Below, one piece after another: positions 7,685 to 16,842 of a stretch of DNA of 54,263 nucleotides (position 1 is its first letter; every line of letters starts with the position of its first letter). The stretch comes from Acidimicrobiia bacterium. GTDB taxonomy: Bacteria > Actinomycetota > Acidimicrobiia > IMCC26256 > PALSA-610. Both the position numbers and the translations under genes were made by a program. The DNA lies in the NCBI GenBank assembly GCA_017882905.1, contig JADGOO010000037.1, positions 1 through 54,263 of the forward strand, read 5' to 3'. The notes beneath the pieces are model-generated. The model did no database searches. It was not told the origin of the DNA and saw only the letters and a list, made by a program, of their open reading frames with translations.

Positions 7685-10018
7685 ATGGACGAGGAGACCG
7701 ACGAGCTGCTCGCCGAGTTCCTGGTCGAGAGCTTCGAGAACCTGGATGAGATCGACCAGGACCTCGTGAGCCTCGAACAGACGCCCGATGCGACCGACAT
7801 CCTCCAGCGGATCTTCCGCGCGTTCCACACGATCAAGGGCACCTGCGGGTTCCTCGGATACGAGACGCTCGGCGCCGTCACCCACGCGGCGGAGACGCTG
7901 CTCGCGCGACTGCGCGACGGTGCGATGGCGTACGACGCCGAGGTCGCCAGCGCGCTCCTGCGGTCGACCGATGCCGTTCGTGAGCTGCTCACCGTGATCG
8001 AGCGCACGAAGGAAGAGGGTTCCGACGAGCACCTCGACCTGATCGCCGAGCTCCACCATCTGGCCGAGCGCACCGCCGCGCACGACGCGGCTCCTTCGAC
8101 CGACGTCCAGCTCCAGGCCGACGACGACGCCGAGCCGGGCCCCCGCCTCGGTGAGCTCCTCGTGGAGCGGGGCGTGACCACCGAGGCCGACGTCGCGATC
8201 GCGTTGGTCCGCCAGGCCGACCTCGGCGATCCTCGCCCGATCGGCGAAGTGCTCATCGACGCCGGCGCCGTCGACCCTGAAGACGTGCGCTCCGCGCTGT
8301 CGAGCCAGCAGCACACGCGCGCCGCCGACGCCACGCTACGCGTCGACGTGAGCCTGCTCGATTCGCTCGTCACGCTCGTGGGCGAGCTCGTGTTGACCCG
8401 CAACCAGATCCGCCGACTCACCGGCAACGACGGCGTCGACAGCACACTGGTGATCGCGGCCCAGCGGCTCAATGGCGTGACCGCCGAGCTCCAGTCGCAC
8501 GTGATGAAGACGCGCATGCAACCGATCGGCGCCGTGTGGTCGAAGCTGCCGCGCATCGTGCGCGATCTCGCCGTGCAGTGCGAGAAGGCGATCCGAGTCG
8601 ACATGCACGGTCAGGGAACGGAGCTCGACAAGGCGATCGTCGAAGCCATCCGCGACCCGCTCACGCACATGGTCCGCAACGCGGTCGACCATGGCATCGA
8701 ATCACCGGCAGAACGGGTCGCCGCCGGCAAGCCCGAGGAGGGCGTGCTCACGTTGCGTGCGTTCCACGAGAGCGGCAACGTGCACATCGAGATCGCCGAC
8801 GACGGTCGCGGCATCGACGTGACCAAGGTCAAGGCGAAGGCGGTGCGCCAACAGCTCATCACCGAAGACCAGGCCGCGCGGATGACGGACCGCGAAGCTG
8901 TGGATCTGGTCTTTCGGGCCGGCTTCTCGACCGCGGAAGCCGTGAGCAACCTGAGCGGACGCGGCGTGGGCATGGATGTGGTGCGCACCAACATCTCGCG
9001 CATCGGCGGCACCGTCGAATGCGACAACCACCCGGGTGCCGGGACCACGTTCAAGGTCAAGATCCCACTGACGCTCGCGATCGTGCCCGCGTTGATCACG
9101 CGTGGCGGCGGCGAACGATTCGCCGTGCCGCACGCCAACCTCGTGGAGCTCGTCGGCCTCGGCACCGAGTCGAGCCGCGCCATCGAGTCGGTGCAGGGCG
9201 CACCCGTCTACCGACTGCGCGACCGGATGCTGCCGATCGTGCACCTCAACGCGGAGCTGAACCTCACGCCGCCCGCGTCGGACACGCGCCGGAGCGCCGG
9301 CACGATCGTTGTCCTGCGGGCCGACGGTCATGAGTTCGGTCTCGTGGTCGACGAAGTGATCGACACCGAGGAGATCGTGGTCAAGCCCTTGCCGGCGCAC
9401 GTCGACGCCGTTCCCGTCTTCAGTGGGTGCACGGTGATGGGCGACGGTGACGTTGCGCTCATCCTCGACGTTCGCGGCATCGCCGAGGTCGCCGGCGTGC
9501 TCGATCCGGACGGCGCGGTCAACGCGAACGCGGAGACCACCACGACCGAATCCAACTCAACCGCCGACCCCGTGCTCATCGTGCGCGTCGACGCGACCAC
9601 GCGGGCTGCCCTCGCGCTCGACAACATCGAACGGCTCGAAGTGTTCGATCCGACGCGCGTGGAGCTCGCGGCCGGCCATCCGGTCGTGCAGTACCGAGGC
9701 GCGCTGCTCCCGTTGCTCGATCTCTCCGCCACAGTCGGAGCCGCAACACAACGCGATTCGAGCGACGAGCTCGTGGTCGTGGTGTACGCCGACGGCCACC
9801 GCTCGGTGGGCCTGGTGATCGAGCGCGTCGTCGACATCGTGGAAGAGCACACGACGAACTACGAGGTGCCGTACCGCTTCGGCGTCGTTGGTTCGACGAT
9901 CGTTCGAGGCGACGTCACCGACCTGATCGACGTCGCCGCACTCGTCGACGCGATGCCGGCATCGTTCGCAGCACTGGTGAACGGCGCGATCCAGCTGGAG
10001 GCAAGCGATGCAGTCTGA
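7685..10018 (+). CDS. cheA: Chemotaxis histidine kinase CheA with GspE-N-like domain and two CheW domains
   Basis: This 777-aa CheA begins with an HPt domain (1-105; phosphorylated H48 in [13 protein letters not shown]). Residues 152-210 form two repeated helical hairpins ([10 protein letters not shown]..., [11 protein letters not shown]...) resembling the N-terminal domain of GspE/PilB ATPases and occupy the place of the usual P2 domain. Then come the P3 dimerisation helices (about 217-285, [15 protein letters not shown]), the HATPase ([29 protein letters not shown]; about 325-465), and two CheW-like domains in tandem (about 465-605 and 625-770). CheA phosphorylates CheY and CheB on receptor signals. 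The ATG at 7685 starts the HPt directly; upstream frame is antisense to the MCP. The stop overlaps cheW by 11 nt. Confidence 0.93.
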   Translation: MDEETDELLAEFLVESFENLDEIDQDLVSLEQTPDATDILQRIFRAFHTIKGTCGFLGYETLGAVTHAAETLLARLRDGAMAYDAEVASALLRSTDAVRELLTVIERTKEEGSDEHLDLIAELHHLAERTAAHDAAPSTDVQLQADDDAEPGPRLGELLVERGVTTEADVAIALVRQADLGDPRPIGEVLIDAGAVDPEDVRSALSSQQHTRAADATLRVDVSLLDSLVTLVGELVLTRNQIRRLTGNDGVDSTLVIAAQRLNGVTAELQSHVMKTRMQPIGAVWSKLPRIVRDLAVQCEKAIRVDMHGQGTELDKAIVEAIRDPLTHMVRNAVDHGIESPAERVAAGKPEEGVLTLRAFHESGNVHIEIADDGRGIDVTKVKAKAVRQQLITEDQAARMTDREAVDLVFRAGFSTAEAVSNLSGRGVGMDVVRTNISRIGGTVECDNHPGAGTTFKVKIPLTLAIVPALITRGGGERFAVPHANLVELVGLGTESSRAIESVQGAPVYRLRDRMLPIVHLNAELNLTPPASDTRRSAGTIVVLRADGHEFGLVVDEVIDTEEIVVKPLPAHVDAVPVFSGCTVMGDGDVALILDVRGIAEVAGVLDPDGAVNANAETTTTESNSTADPVLIVRVDATTRAALALDNIERLEVFDPTRVELAAGHPVVQYRGALLPLLDLSATVGAATQRDSSDELVVVVYADGHRSVGLVIERVVDIVEEHTTNYEVPYRFGVVGSTIVRGDVTDLIDVAALVDAMPASFAALVNGAIQLEASDAV

Positions 10019-10448
10019 ACGAACGCTGTGCACACTCCTGGTCGACGACCAGCTCTACGGCGTGGACGTGCTCCGCGTGCAGGAGATCATTGGCGAACAA
10101 CGGCTCACACCAGTGCCGCTGGCCAGCTCACGGGTGGTCGGCCTGTTGAACCTGCGCGGCGACATCGTGCCGGCGATCAGCTTGCGCGGCACGCTCGGAC
10201 TCGCGCCCGCCAAGCCCGGCACGAAGTGCGCGCACGTAGTCTTGCGCACCCGCGACGGCCTGGCCAGCGTGATCGTCGACGCGATCGGTGATGTGCTCGA
10301 AGCCGACGAAGCGCGGTTCGAGGAGCCGCCCGACACGTTGTCCGGCAGCTCGCGCGAGCTCGTCAGCGGAGTGCTCAAGCTCGATGACCGCCTCTTGCTC
10401 GAGCTCGACGTCGATCGCGTGCTCGCGGTCGATCGTCGCGCGGCCTGA
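10008..10448 (+). CDS. cheW: Chemotaxis coupling protein CheW
   Basis: This 146-aa CheW domain links receptors to CheA. It shows the two SH3-like sub-barrels: LCTLLVDDQLYGVDVLRVQ at the start, VPLASSRVVGLLNLRGDIVPAISL (split here by its conserved NLRG), and a second half with VVLRTRDGLASVIVDAIGDV and SGVLKLDDRLLLELDVD. It overlaps the cheA stop by 11 nt and precedes a receptor gene by 15 nt, so cheA, cheW and the second receptor are one transcription unit. Length is normal for the family. Confidence 0.92.
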   Translation: MQSERTLCTLLVDDQLYGVDVLRVQEIIGEQRLTPVPLASSRVVGLLNLRGDIVPAISLRGTLGLAPAKPGTKCAHVVLRTRDGLASVIVDAIGDVLEADEARFEEPPDTLSGSSRELVSGVLKLDDRLLLELDVDRVLAVDRRAA

Positions 10449-10463
10449 GAAACGGAATTCGAC

Positions 10464-12416
10464 ATGGAGAACGTCTTTCATCCCGCGGAACGGTTCATGG
10501 CCCGCTTCAACCTGGGCGTGAAGTTCATGGTGTTGGGCGCGATCCTCCTCGCACCACTGGCCTACGTCACGTGGCAGTACCGCAACGCCCGTGAGTACAA
10601 CGTTCGCATTGCGATCGACGAGCATCACGGCAACACCTACATGGCGCCCGCGATCGGGCTCTTCAGTGCCGAGGTCGACGCGCGCAGCGCCGCGGTGCGC
10701 GGCGCCGATCGCTCCGCGATCGATCAGGCGATCCACCAACAGGTAGCCGCGATCGACTCGATCGTGGCGCGCTACGCCAAGCAGTACACGAACGAGAAGT
10801 CGTGGGCCGCGGCGAAGCAGGCCTTGAGCGCCGCCCAGGCGGCCACCGGCGACCCGGCCGCGGTGTTCGCGCAATGGAACGCGGCCACGCTGGCGCTCTA
10901 CACCGACATCCAGACGGTGTCGGGCGGTTCGACGCTGGTGCTCGATCCGCAGCTCGACACGTACAACATGATGGACGCGAACACGAACCGCGCCCTGCTC
11001 GTGATGGACACCGGCGGCCAAGCGGCCGACTTCGCCACGATGGTGAGCCGCGGCCAGACTGCACGCTCCCAGGACGAGGTCATCCAGCTCGCCTCGCTGC
11101 AGAGCAACACCACCACGCCGCTCGGTGTGATCGACGGCGAGTACGACGCGGCCTACGGCGCCACCAAGTGGAACGGCCTGAAGGCGGCCGTCGATCCCAG
11201 CCGTCGCCGGCTCGACGCCTCGACCGGCGCGCTGGTGACCGCAGCCGGCGGCTTCCTCAAGCACGCCAAGACAGCCGACTTCGCCACGCTCGGCGCGGCG
11301 GTGCGCGCCGACGCATCGGCGCTCGCGGTCCACGGCATCCCGGCGCTCGATCGCCTCCTCGACCAGCGCATCACCGGCTTCCGCGGGCCCGAACACCGCG
11401 TGTACCTGGTGTTCAGCCTGTTCGTCGCGCTCGCCCTGTACCTGTTCGTTGCCATGATCCGCTCGGTGCGCAACGGGATGCGCCGAGTGCTCGGCGCGCT
11501 CGAGGCTGCGGCCGACGGTGACTTCACCGCCAAGGCCGACGTCGACACGAACGACGAGATCGGCGCGACGGCCCGGGCGATCGATCACATGCAGGAACGC
11601 GTGTGCGTGGCGATTGCCGACGTCGCCGAACGCGCCGAGGTCCTCGCGATCGCGGCGGGATCCGTGGCCGACGCGTCGGGCCGGATCGCCACCGCGGCGC
11701 AAGGCACAGCCGAAGAAGCGGCGCGCTCGGCCGAGCACGCCACCGCCGTCGGAGGCGATGTCGAGAGCGCCGAGGGTGGCACCAACCAGCTCGGTGCAGC
11801 CATCTCCGAGATCGCGCAGAGCGCGACCGCGGCAACCATCGTCGCCGGTGAGGCGGTCGAGACCACCCGATCGGCCGAGGCGACGATCTCGTCGCTCGCC
11901 CGGTCGTCGGCGGAGATCGACGACGTGATCGCGCTGATCACCACGATCGCCGACCAGACGAACCTGCTCGCCCTGAACGCCACGATCGAGGCGGCCCGCG
12001 CCGGCGAGGCCGGTCGCGGCTTCGCGGTGGTGGCCAACGAGGTCAAGGAGCTCGCGGCGCAGACTCAGCACGCGACCGACGGGGTCCGCCAGCGCGTCGC
12101 CGAGATCCAGTCCGACTCACAGGGCGCCGCCCGGTCGATCGCGCTCATCACCGACGTGGTCGACAAGGTGAGCAGCTACCAGACCACCATCTCGTCGGCC
12201 GTGGAGGAACAGACCGCCACGACCCACGAGATCGCGTCGACGTTCGAGCGGATCGTGCAGCGGAGCCGTGACATCGGCGAGGCCATCGACACGGTGGCGA
12301 GGCTCGCTCAGGCCACCGATGACGACTCCGCCGCGCTGACCGCCGACGCCGGGCGGCTGTCCGACGAGGCAGCCGGTCTGCGCGAGCTGATCTCGCGCTT
12401 TCGCGTCGCAGTCTGA
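10464..12416 (+). CDS. Methyl-accepting chemotaxis protein
   Basis: This 650-aa receptor has a first membrane helix at about 20-38 ([17 protein letters not shown]), a large helical extracytoplasmic sensor (about 40-310), a second helix near 312-332 ([19 protein letters not shown]), a HAMP domain with the [13 protein letters not shown] pattern, and an MCP signalling domain whose tip reads [18 protein letters not shown] followed by [15 protein letters not shown]. The sensor is much larger than in the receptor at 5912-7468, so a different ligand is likely. No terminal CheR-binding pentapeptide is seen. It follows cheW by 15 nt and precedes fliM by about 50-110 nt, depending on the fliM start. 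Confidence 0.93.
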   Translation: MENVFHPAERFMARFNLGVKFMVLGAILLAPLAYVTWQYRNAREYNVRIAIDEHHGNTYMAPAIGLFSAEVDARSAAVRGADRSAIDQAIHQQVAAIDSIVARYAKQYTNEKSWAAAKQALSAAQAATGDPAAVFAQWNAATLALYTDIQTVSGGSTLVLDPQLDTYNMMDANTNRALLVMDTGGQAADFATMVSRGQTARSQDEVIQLASLQSNTTTPLGVIDGEYDAAYGATKWNGLKAAVDPSRRRLDASTGALVTAAGGFLKHAKTADFATLGAAVRADASALAVHGIPALDRLLDQRITGFRGPEHRVYLVFSLFVALALYLFVAMIRSVRNGMRRVLGALEAAADGDFTAKADVDTNDEIGATARAIDHMQERVCVAIADVAERAEVLAIAAGSVADASGRIATAAQGTAEEAARSAEHATAVGGDVESAEGGTNQLGAAISEIAQSATAATIVAGEAVETTRSAEATISSLARSSAEIDDVIALITTIADQTNLLALNATIEAARAGEAGRGFAVVANEVKELAAQTQHATDGVRQRVAEIQSDSQGAARSIALITDVVDKVSSYQTTISSAVEEQTATTHEIASTFERIVQRSRDIGEAIDTVARLAQATDDDSAALTADAGRLSDEAAGLRELISRFRVAV

Positions 12417-12453
12417 GTCGACCCGAGCACCCCCGAAAGCGCTGCTCCTGCCC

Positions 12454-12480
12454 TCAGGTCGGCGTGGGGGCCGCCGATCG
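12454..12480 (+). promoter_or_regulatory. Candidate sigma-28 promoter within the operon, before fliM
   Basis: TCAGGTCG (12454-12461), an 11-nt gap and GCCGATCG (12473-12480) fit the same layout as the other candidate sigma-28 sites. Transcription would begin near 12487, which would exclude the longest fliM start (GTG 12464) for this transcript. Confidence 0.45.
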
Positions 12481-12487
12481 GGTGAGC

Positions 12488-13408
12488 GTGGCAACCGCGA
12501 CCAGCCGGAAAGGCGCAAAGCCGGGTGCGATGGCATTCGACTTCCGCCGGCCGAACAAGTTCAGCCGTGATCACGTCCGGGCCTTCCAGATCGTGCACGA
12601 GACCTTCGCCCGCCAGCTCTCGACAGTGCTGGCGACCACGCTCCGCGCGGTCGCGCACGTGACGCTGACCTCCGTCGAGCAGCTCACCTACGACGAGTAC
12701 GTGCGGTCGCTGCCGAACCCGTCGTACATGGTGATCCTGTCGCTGAACCCGCTTCCCGGCGCGGCCGTGCTGCAGCTTCCGCTTCCGATCGCGTTTGCGG
12801 CGATCGACCGGCTGCTCGGCGGTAGCGGCGACGCGCTGAGCCCGAAGCGTCCGCTCACCGAGATCGAGAGCAACCTGATGCGCGGCCTCGTCGGCCGGGC
12901 GCTGCGCGAGCTCGAGTACGCCTACGAGACGCTCGTGCGCGTCGAAGTCGAAGTCGTCCAACAAGAGTTCAACCCGCAGTTCGCGCAGATCGCCGCGCCG
13001 AGCGACATGGCCTTGGCCGTGAACTTCGAGACGCGCATCGGCGAGAAGCGCGGAACGTCGAGCATCTGCATCCCGCACACAACGATGCAGCCGGTGCTCG
13101 AGAGCCTCGCAAGTCAACAGCTCTTCGCCGACCGCTCGAGTCGCGACCCCTACGAGTGGGCGCGCGCGCTCGAAGAGGCGATCGGCGGCGTGTGCGTGGA
13201 GCTCGCGGTGCGGTTCGAATCGGTTGCGCTCGCGTCGCAGGAGATCATCGACCTGCAAGTGGGCGACATCGTTCCCCTCGAACACCCCGTCGACCAGCCG
13301 CTGACGGTCTCGGTCGGCGACGTGCCCTGCTACGAGGTCGTCACCGGTCGGCGCGGCAAGCGCCTCGCCGGACTCGTCGTCGGCAACCACACCACCAGAT
13401 TGCGCTGA
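12488..13408 (+). CDS. fliM: Flagellar motor switch protein FliM
   Basis: FliM forms the middle of the C-ring and normally receives CheY-P. The core is clear: FDFRRPNKFSRDHVRAFQIVHETFARQL, which I shorten to its FDFRRPNKFS start and HETFARQL end; then VEQLTYDEYVRSLPNP, DRLLGGSGD and the C-terminal SpoA-like domain (DIVPLEHPVDQPLTVSVGDVP). The conserved N-terminal CheY-binding peptide of the EIDALL type is absent, also when the frame is read back to 12419. The start is uncertain: GTG 12464, 12482 and 12488 and ATG 12530 are in frame. I list 12488 because a sigma-28-like box would start transcription there; none has a good Shine-Dalgarno. It is followed 32 nt later by fliN. Confidence 0.85.
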   Translation: MATATSRKGAKPGAMAFDFRRPNKFSRDHVRAFQIVHETFARQLSTVLATTLRAVAHVTLTSVEQLTYDEYVRSLPNPSYMVILSLNPLPGAAVLQLPLPIAFAAIDRLLGGSGDALSPKRPLTEIESNLMRGLVGRALRELEYAYETLVRVEVEVVQQEFNPQFAQIAAPSDMALAVNFETRIGEKRGTSSICIPHTTMQPVLESLASQQLFADRSSRDPYEWARALEEAIGGVCVELAVRFESVALASQEIIDLQVGDIVPLEHPVDQPLTVSVGDVPCYEVVTGRRGKRLAGLVVGNHTTRLR

Positions 13409-13440
13409 GGCGAAGCCGTGTCACGAGCAGTAGGAGCCAG

Positions 13441-14316
13441 ATGAGCATCATCGGCGAGCTGTCGAGCAACAACCAGGTCGCGATGGCCGTGGCCGCGGCG
13501 CTCGAACAGGCGATGGGCAGCGATGTCATCCTCGCTGTCGGCCTGCCGAAGAACGTGCCGCCGACCGTCGATCACCTCCCCGCGGGTGACGTGCGGGTCG
13601 TCACCGGCGAGATCGTCTCGGGTGCCGACGGTGGCGTGCACCTCGCGCTTTCGAGCGACCTGGCCCGTCTCCTCGAGCGGCGCGCCGACGACGAAGAGCT
13701 CACCACCGCACTCGGAGGCGTGTTCGACATCACCGCCACGGCGATGGCGCGCGTCGACGGCATCGACCTCGCGTTCGACGAGCCGATCGAGACGCCGGCC
13801 GACGAGCTCACCGCGCCGGCCGAGGCCGACCACCAGTTCCTCGTGTACCCCTTGCTCGACGGGACCGAGCGCATCGCCACACTGGTCATCGAGATCGGCG
13901 CGCCCATGAGCGCAGCCGACCCGATGGTCCCCGAGACGCCCCTGGTGCGTGGCGTGTCGGCAGTCGCCGCCGCGCCCGTTCCGCACCGCCCCCAGGTGCA
14001 GCCCGAGCACGTGAGCACCCACGAGTTCCCGCCGCTGCACGACACCGCCATCTCGCTCGTCGACCCGCGGCCGCTCTCGCTGCTGCACGACGTGGAGATG
14101 GGTGTGACCGCCGAGCTCGGACGCCGCCGCATGACGGTGCGCGACCTGCTCGGCCTGGCACCCGGCGCCGTGATCGAGCTCGACCGCGCGGCCGGCAGCC
14201 CCGTCGACGTGCTCGTGAACGGCACGCTGATCGCCCGCGGCGAAGTTGTCGTGATCGACGAAGAGTTCGGGATTCGCGTCTCGGAGATCGTCGCCGGCGG
14301 AGAAGTGACGGTCTGA
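13441..14316 (+). CDS. fliN: Flagellar motor switch protein FliN (long form)
   Basis: This 291-aa protein ends in a SpoA domain (about 210-290: LLHDVEMGVTAELGRRRMT, GAVIELDRAAGSPVDVLVNG, IARGEVVVIDEEFGIRVSE), the C-ring base subunit FliN. Ordinary FliN is about 100-140 aa; here some 170 extra N-terminal residues form a domain shared with the paralogue at 2655-3428, followed by a proline/valine-rich linker. The extra domain has an alternation of strands and helices that could be CheC/FliY-like, but the helix ELTTALGGVFDITATAM lacks the E and N of the ExxN motif. The ATG at 13441 has TAGGAG at a good distance. fliO follows after 4 nt. Confidence 0.88.
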   Translation: MSIIGELSSNNQVAMAVAAALEQAMGSDVILAVGLPKNVPPTVDHLPAGDVRVVTGEIVSGADGGVHLALSSDLARLLERRADDEELTTALGGVFDITATAMARVDGIDLAFDEPIETPADELTAPAEADHQFLVYPLLDGTERIATLVIEIGAPMSAADPMVPETPLVRGVSAVAAAPVPHRPQVQPEHVSTHEFPPLHDTAISLVDPRPLSLLHDVEMGVTAELGRRRMTVRDLLGLAPGAVIELDRAAGSPVDVLVNGTLIARGEVVVIDEEFGIRVSEIVAGGEVTV

Positions 14317-14320
14317 GCTC

Positions 14321-14734
14321 ATGATCGACGGCGCACTCATGGTGCGGTTCGTGGTGTCACTCGCGATCGTGATCGGGCTGATGGTCTTGCTCGCGGCGGC
14401 GCTGCGAAAGCGCGGCATCGTCGTGGGTGCGCCCGGCGGTGGCCGGCGGCTCTCGAACGGCGTGCAAGTGGAGCTGCTCGCCCGGCGTGCGCTCGGACGC
14501 AGCGCGCAGATCGCGGTGGTCCGCACTGCCGGGCACACGCTCGTGCTCGGCGTGACCGATCACCAGATCACGATGCTCACCGAGATCGAAGGTCAACAAG
14601 TCGACCTCGACGCGATGCAGGCAATGACGGCAGGGGGCCAAGGGACGGCCTTCTCGGACGCGGCGCTCGGCCGCTCTGGTCCGGCATGGAAGACGATGCT
14701 CGACGGCATGCGGGAACGCACCGTTCGTCGCTGA
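14321..14734 (+). CDS. fliO: Flagellar biosynthesis protein FliO
   Basis: FliO is a small membrane protein that helps assemble the FliP ring of the flagellar export gate. This 137-aa product has one N-terminal membrane helix (about 9-28, FVVSLAIVIGLMVLLAAAL), then a cytoplasmic domain with the family pattern VQVELLARRALGRSAQIAVVRTAGHTLVLGVT (two strands around L-G-R-x-x-x-I-x-V-V). The C-terminal 40 residues are variable. It lies 4 nt after fliN and 29 nt before fliP. Confidence 0.85.
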   Translation: MIDGALMVRFVVSLAIVIGLMVLLAAALRKRGIVVGAPGGGRRLSNGVQVELLARRALGRSAQIAVVRTAGHTLVLGVTDHQITMLTEIEGQQVDLDAMQAMTAGGQGTAFSDAALGRSGPAWKTMLDGMRERTVRR

Positions 14735-14763
14735 GCATCACCCGGCGCGCCTGGAGGCCCGCC

Positions 14764-15684
14764 ATGCCTGACCACCACACCGCTTCGACTCCTCGCCACG
14801 CGCGCCGCTTCGCCCGTTCGCTCCTGCTGCTCGGACTGATGAGCGCCATCGCGGGCTTCGTCATCACGATGCTCGCCTCGACACCCGCCGGTGCGTTCGT
14901 GACGGCGCCGCTCGCGCCCGCCACACCGAACGCGCCCGTCGTCGCGCTCCCCCAGCTGCCCACGTCACCCACCACCAGCGACCCGGGCAAGGCAACGATC
15001 TCGTTCAACGTCCCGAACCTCGACGGCACCACCGACAAGGGCGCGGCGGCCAAGAAGGCGCCGGGCCAGAGCGTGCTCATCATCTTGTTGCTGACCGTGA
15101 TCGCGGTCGCTCCGGCGCTGCTGATGATGGTCACGAGCTTCACGCGCATCGTGATCGTGTTGTCGCTCACGCGCAACGCGCTCGGCCTGCAGTCGATCCC
15201 ACCGAACCAGGTCGTGGTCGGTCTCGCACTGTTCCTCTCGCTCTTCGTGATGGCGCCCACGCTCACCAAGGTGAACGACGTGGGCTTGCAGCCGTTGCTC
15301 AAGGGCGACAAGACCTTTCAGCAGGCGTGGGACGCCGCGCAGAAGCCGCTGAAGGAGTTCATGCTCAAAGAGACGCGTCGCGGCGAGCTCAACCTGTTCA
15401 TCAAGGCGAGCCACGCGCACATCCCCAAGCGTCCTGAAGACGTGAGCATTGCCACGCTCGTGCCGGCGTTCGTGCTGTCGGAGATCAAGACGGCGTTCAT
15501 CATCGGCTTCGTGGTGTTCGTGCCGTTCTTGATCATCGACCTCGTGGTCAGCTCGACGCTGATGTCGATGGGCATGTTCATGCTCCCACCTGTTCTGGTT
15601 TCGCTGCCGTTCAAGCTCCTGCTGTTCGTGATGGTCGACGGGTGGGGGCTCGTCGTCCGCTCCCTTGTCACTTCGTTCCATTAG
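14764..15684 (+). CDS. fliP: Flagellar export gate protein FliP
   Basis: FliP forms the pentameric core of the flagellar type III export gate. The 306-aa protein has a basic N-terminus with a signal-like helix (about 19-43), an alanine/proline-rich stretch, and then the FliP family core: a membrane helix, TSFTRIVIVLSLTRNALGLQ, IPPNQVVVGLALFLSLFVM, a soluble segment, and the C-terminal pair FIIGFVVFVPFLIIDLVVS and MLPPVLVSLPFKLLLFVMVDGW. It is about 60 residues longer than E. coli FliP because of the N-terminal region. The ATG at 14764 is preceded by GGAGG. Confidence 0.94.
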   Translation: MPDHHTASTPRHARRFARSLLLLGLMSAIAGFVITMLASTPAGAFVTAPLAPATPNAPVVALPQLPTSPTTSDPGKATISFNVPNLDGTTDKGAAAKKAPGQSVLIILLLTVIAVAPALLMMVTSFTRIVIVLSLTRNALGLQSIPPNQVVVGLALFLSLFVMAPTLTKVNDVGLQPLLKGDKTFQQAWDAAQKPLKEFMLKETRRGELNLFIKASHAHIPKRPEDVSIATLVPAFVLSEIKTAFIIGFVVFVPFLIIDLVVSSTLMSMGMFMLPPVLVSLPFKLLLFVMVDGWGLVVRSLVTSFH

Positions 15685-15747
15685 CGCCTACCGGTCCACG
15701 CCATCTGCCCTGCCGTCGACGCCATCCCCGCACTTCGAGAGGTTCTC

Positions 15748-16017
15748 GTGACCGACAGTTCTGTCACCCAGATCGCCATCCAGTCGATCCTGCTCGCCAC
15801 GAAGCTGGCCGGCCCGATCCTCATCGTGTCGCTGCTCATCGGGCTCGGCGTGGGACTGCTGCAATCGGCGACGCAGATCCAGGAGCAGACGCTCACGTTC
15901 GTGCCGAAGCTCGTGGGCATCGCGCTCGTGATCGTGTTGGCCGGCAACTGGATGCTCGCCCAGATCACCGGGTTCACCCACAACTTGTTCGACATGGTGC
16001 CGCACCTCATCGGCTGA
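15748..16017 (+). CDS. fliQ: Flagellar export gate protein FliQ
   Basis: This 89-aa protein has two membrane helices (about 16-38 and 54-74) connected by the conserved loop SATQIQEQTLTFVPK, diagnostic of FliQ. FliQ joins FliP and FliR in the export gate. GTG at 15748 follows GAGAGG. It lies 63 nt after fliP and 66 nt before fliR. Confidence 0.93.
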   Translation: MTDSSVTQIAIQSILLATKLAGPILIVSLLIGLGVGLLQSATQIQEQTLTFVPKLVGIALVIVLAGNWMLAQITGFTHNLFDMVPHLIG

Positions 16018-16083
16018 CGGGACCGCTCCCATCATCTGGTCCTCTTCCGCGCCCGACGCCGTCACTGTTCAGGACACACACCC

Positions 16084-16836
16084 ATGCAGATCTCCGTCGA
16101 TGCCGCTGTCGTCACAGCGTTCGCACTGGTGTTGGTCCGCGCCACGGTGTTCGTGTTCATCGCACCACCGTTCAACACGAATGCCATCCCGGTGTCGGTG
16201 AAGGCCGGCCTGGCGGCCGCGCTCTCGCTCGCGATCGCGCCGACGGTGCCGGCCACGACGCTCTCGCTCGACACCGGACCGTTCGTGGGCGCACTCGTCA
16301 CGCAGGCGCTGGTTGGCCTCGCCATGGCGCTCACCATGCTGATGTTGCTCGCCGCCGTGCAGAGTGCCGGATCCATCATCGACGTGTTCGCGGGCTATTC
16401 GCTCGCCGCGCTGTACGACCCGCTGTCGGGCAACCAGACATCGATCTTCGGGCGCTTCTACCAGCTGCTCGCAACCACACTGCTGTTCGCGTCGAACGGC
16501 CACTTGCTCATCGCGCGTGGCTTCATGGAATCGTTCCGTGCCGTGCCGGCCTCGGCGTACGACCCAGCGTCTGTTGCCCACATGCTCACGCTGAACTTCG
16601 GACGGCTCTTCGTTGCCGCGCTCGAGATCGCCGGACCGGTGGTGGCATGCCTGTTCCTCGCCGAGCTCTCGATGGGCCTCCTCGCTCGCGCGGCGCCGGC
16701 GCTCAACGTGTTCGCGCTCGCGTTCCCCGTGCGCGTGGGCGTGACGCTGCTCGTCGTGGCGCTCGCGCTCCCATTGCTCACTCCTGCGGTGACGAACCTC
16801 GTCAACGAGGGCGTGCGGGTGATGGTCGGGGGCTGA
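16084..16836 (+). CDS. fliR: Flagellar export gate protein FliR
   Basis: This 250-aa polytopic membrane protein has the FliR arrangement: an N-terminal helix, the RATVFVFIAPPFNTNAIPVSVKAGLA segment (conserved P-x-F and K-x-x-L), several long helices, and a C-terminal region with RAAPALNVFALAFPVRVGVTLLV, in which P-A-x-N-V-F is the family signature. FliR completes the FliPQR channel of the export gate. It sits 6 nt before flhB. Confidence 0.93.
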   Translation: MQISVDAAVVTAFALVLVRATVFVFIAPPFNTNAIPVSVKAGLAAALSLAIAPTVPATTLSLDTGPFVGALVTQALVGLAMALTMLMLLAAVQSAGSIIDVFAGYSLAALYDPLSGNQTSIFGRFYQLLATTLLFASNGHLLIARGFMESFRAVPASAYDPASVAHMLTLNFGRLFVAALEIAGPVVACLFLAELSMGLLARAAPALNVFALAFPVRVGVTLLVVALALPLLTPAVTNLVNEGVRVMVGG

Positions 16837-16842
16837 TCCGGC

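Noticed and set aside
5912-8314. 800-aa version of the first MCP
   Set aside because: Its extra N-terminus is antisense to the cheA HPt region and lacks a membrane signal; the short version starts with a normal membrane helix.
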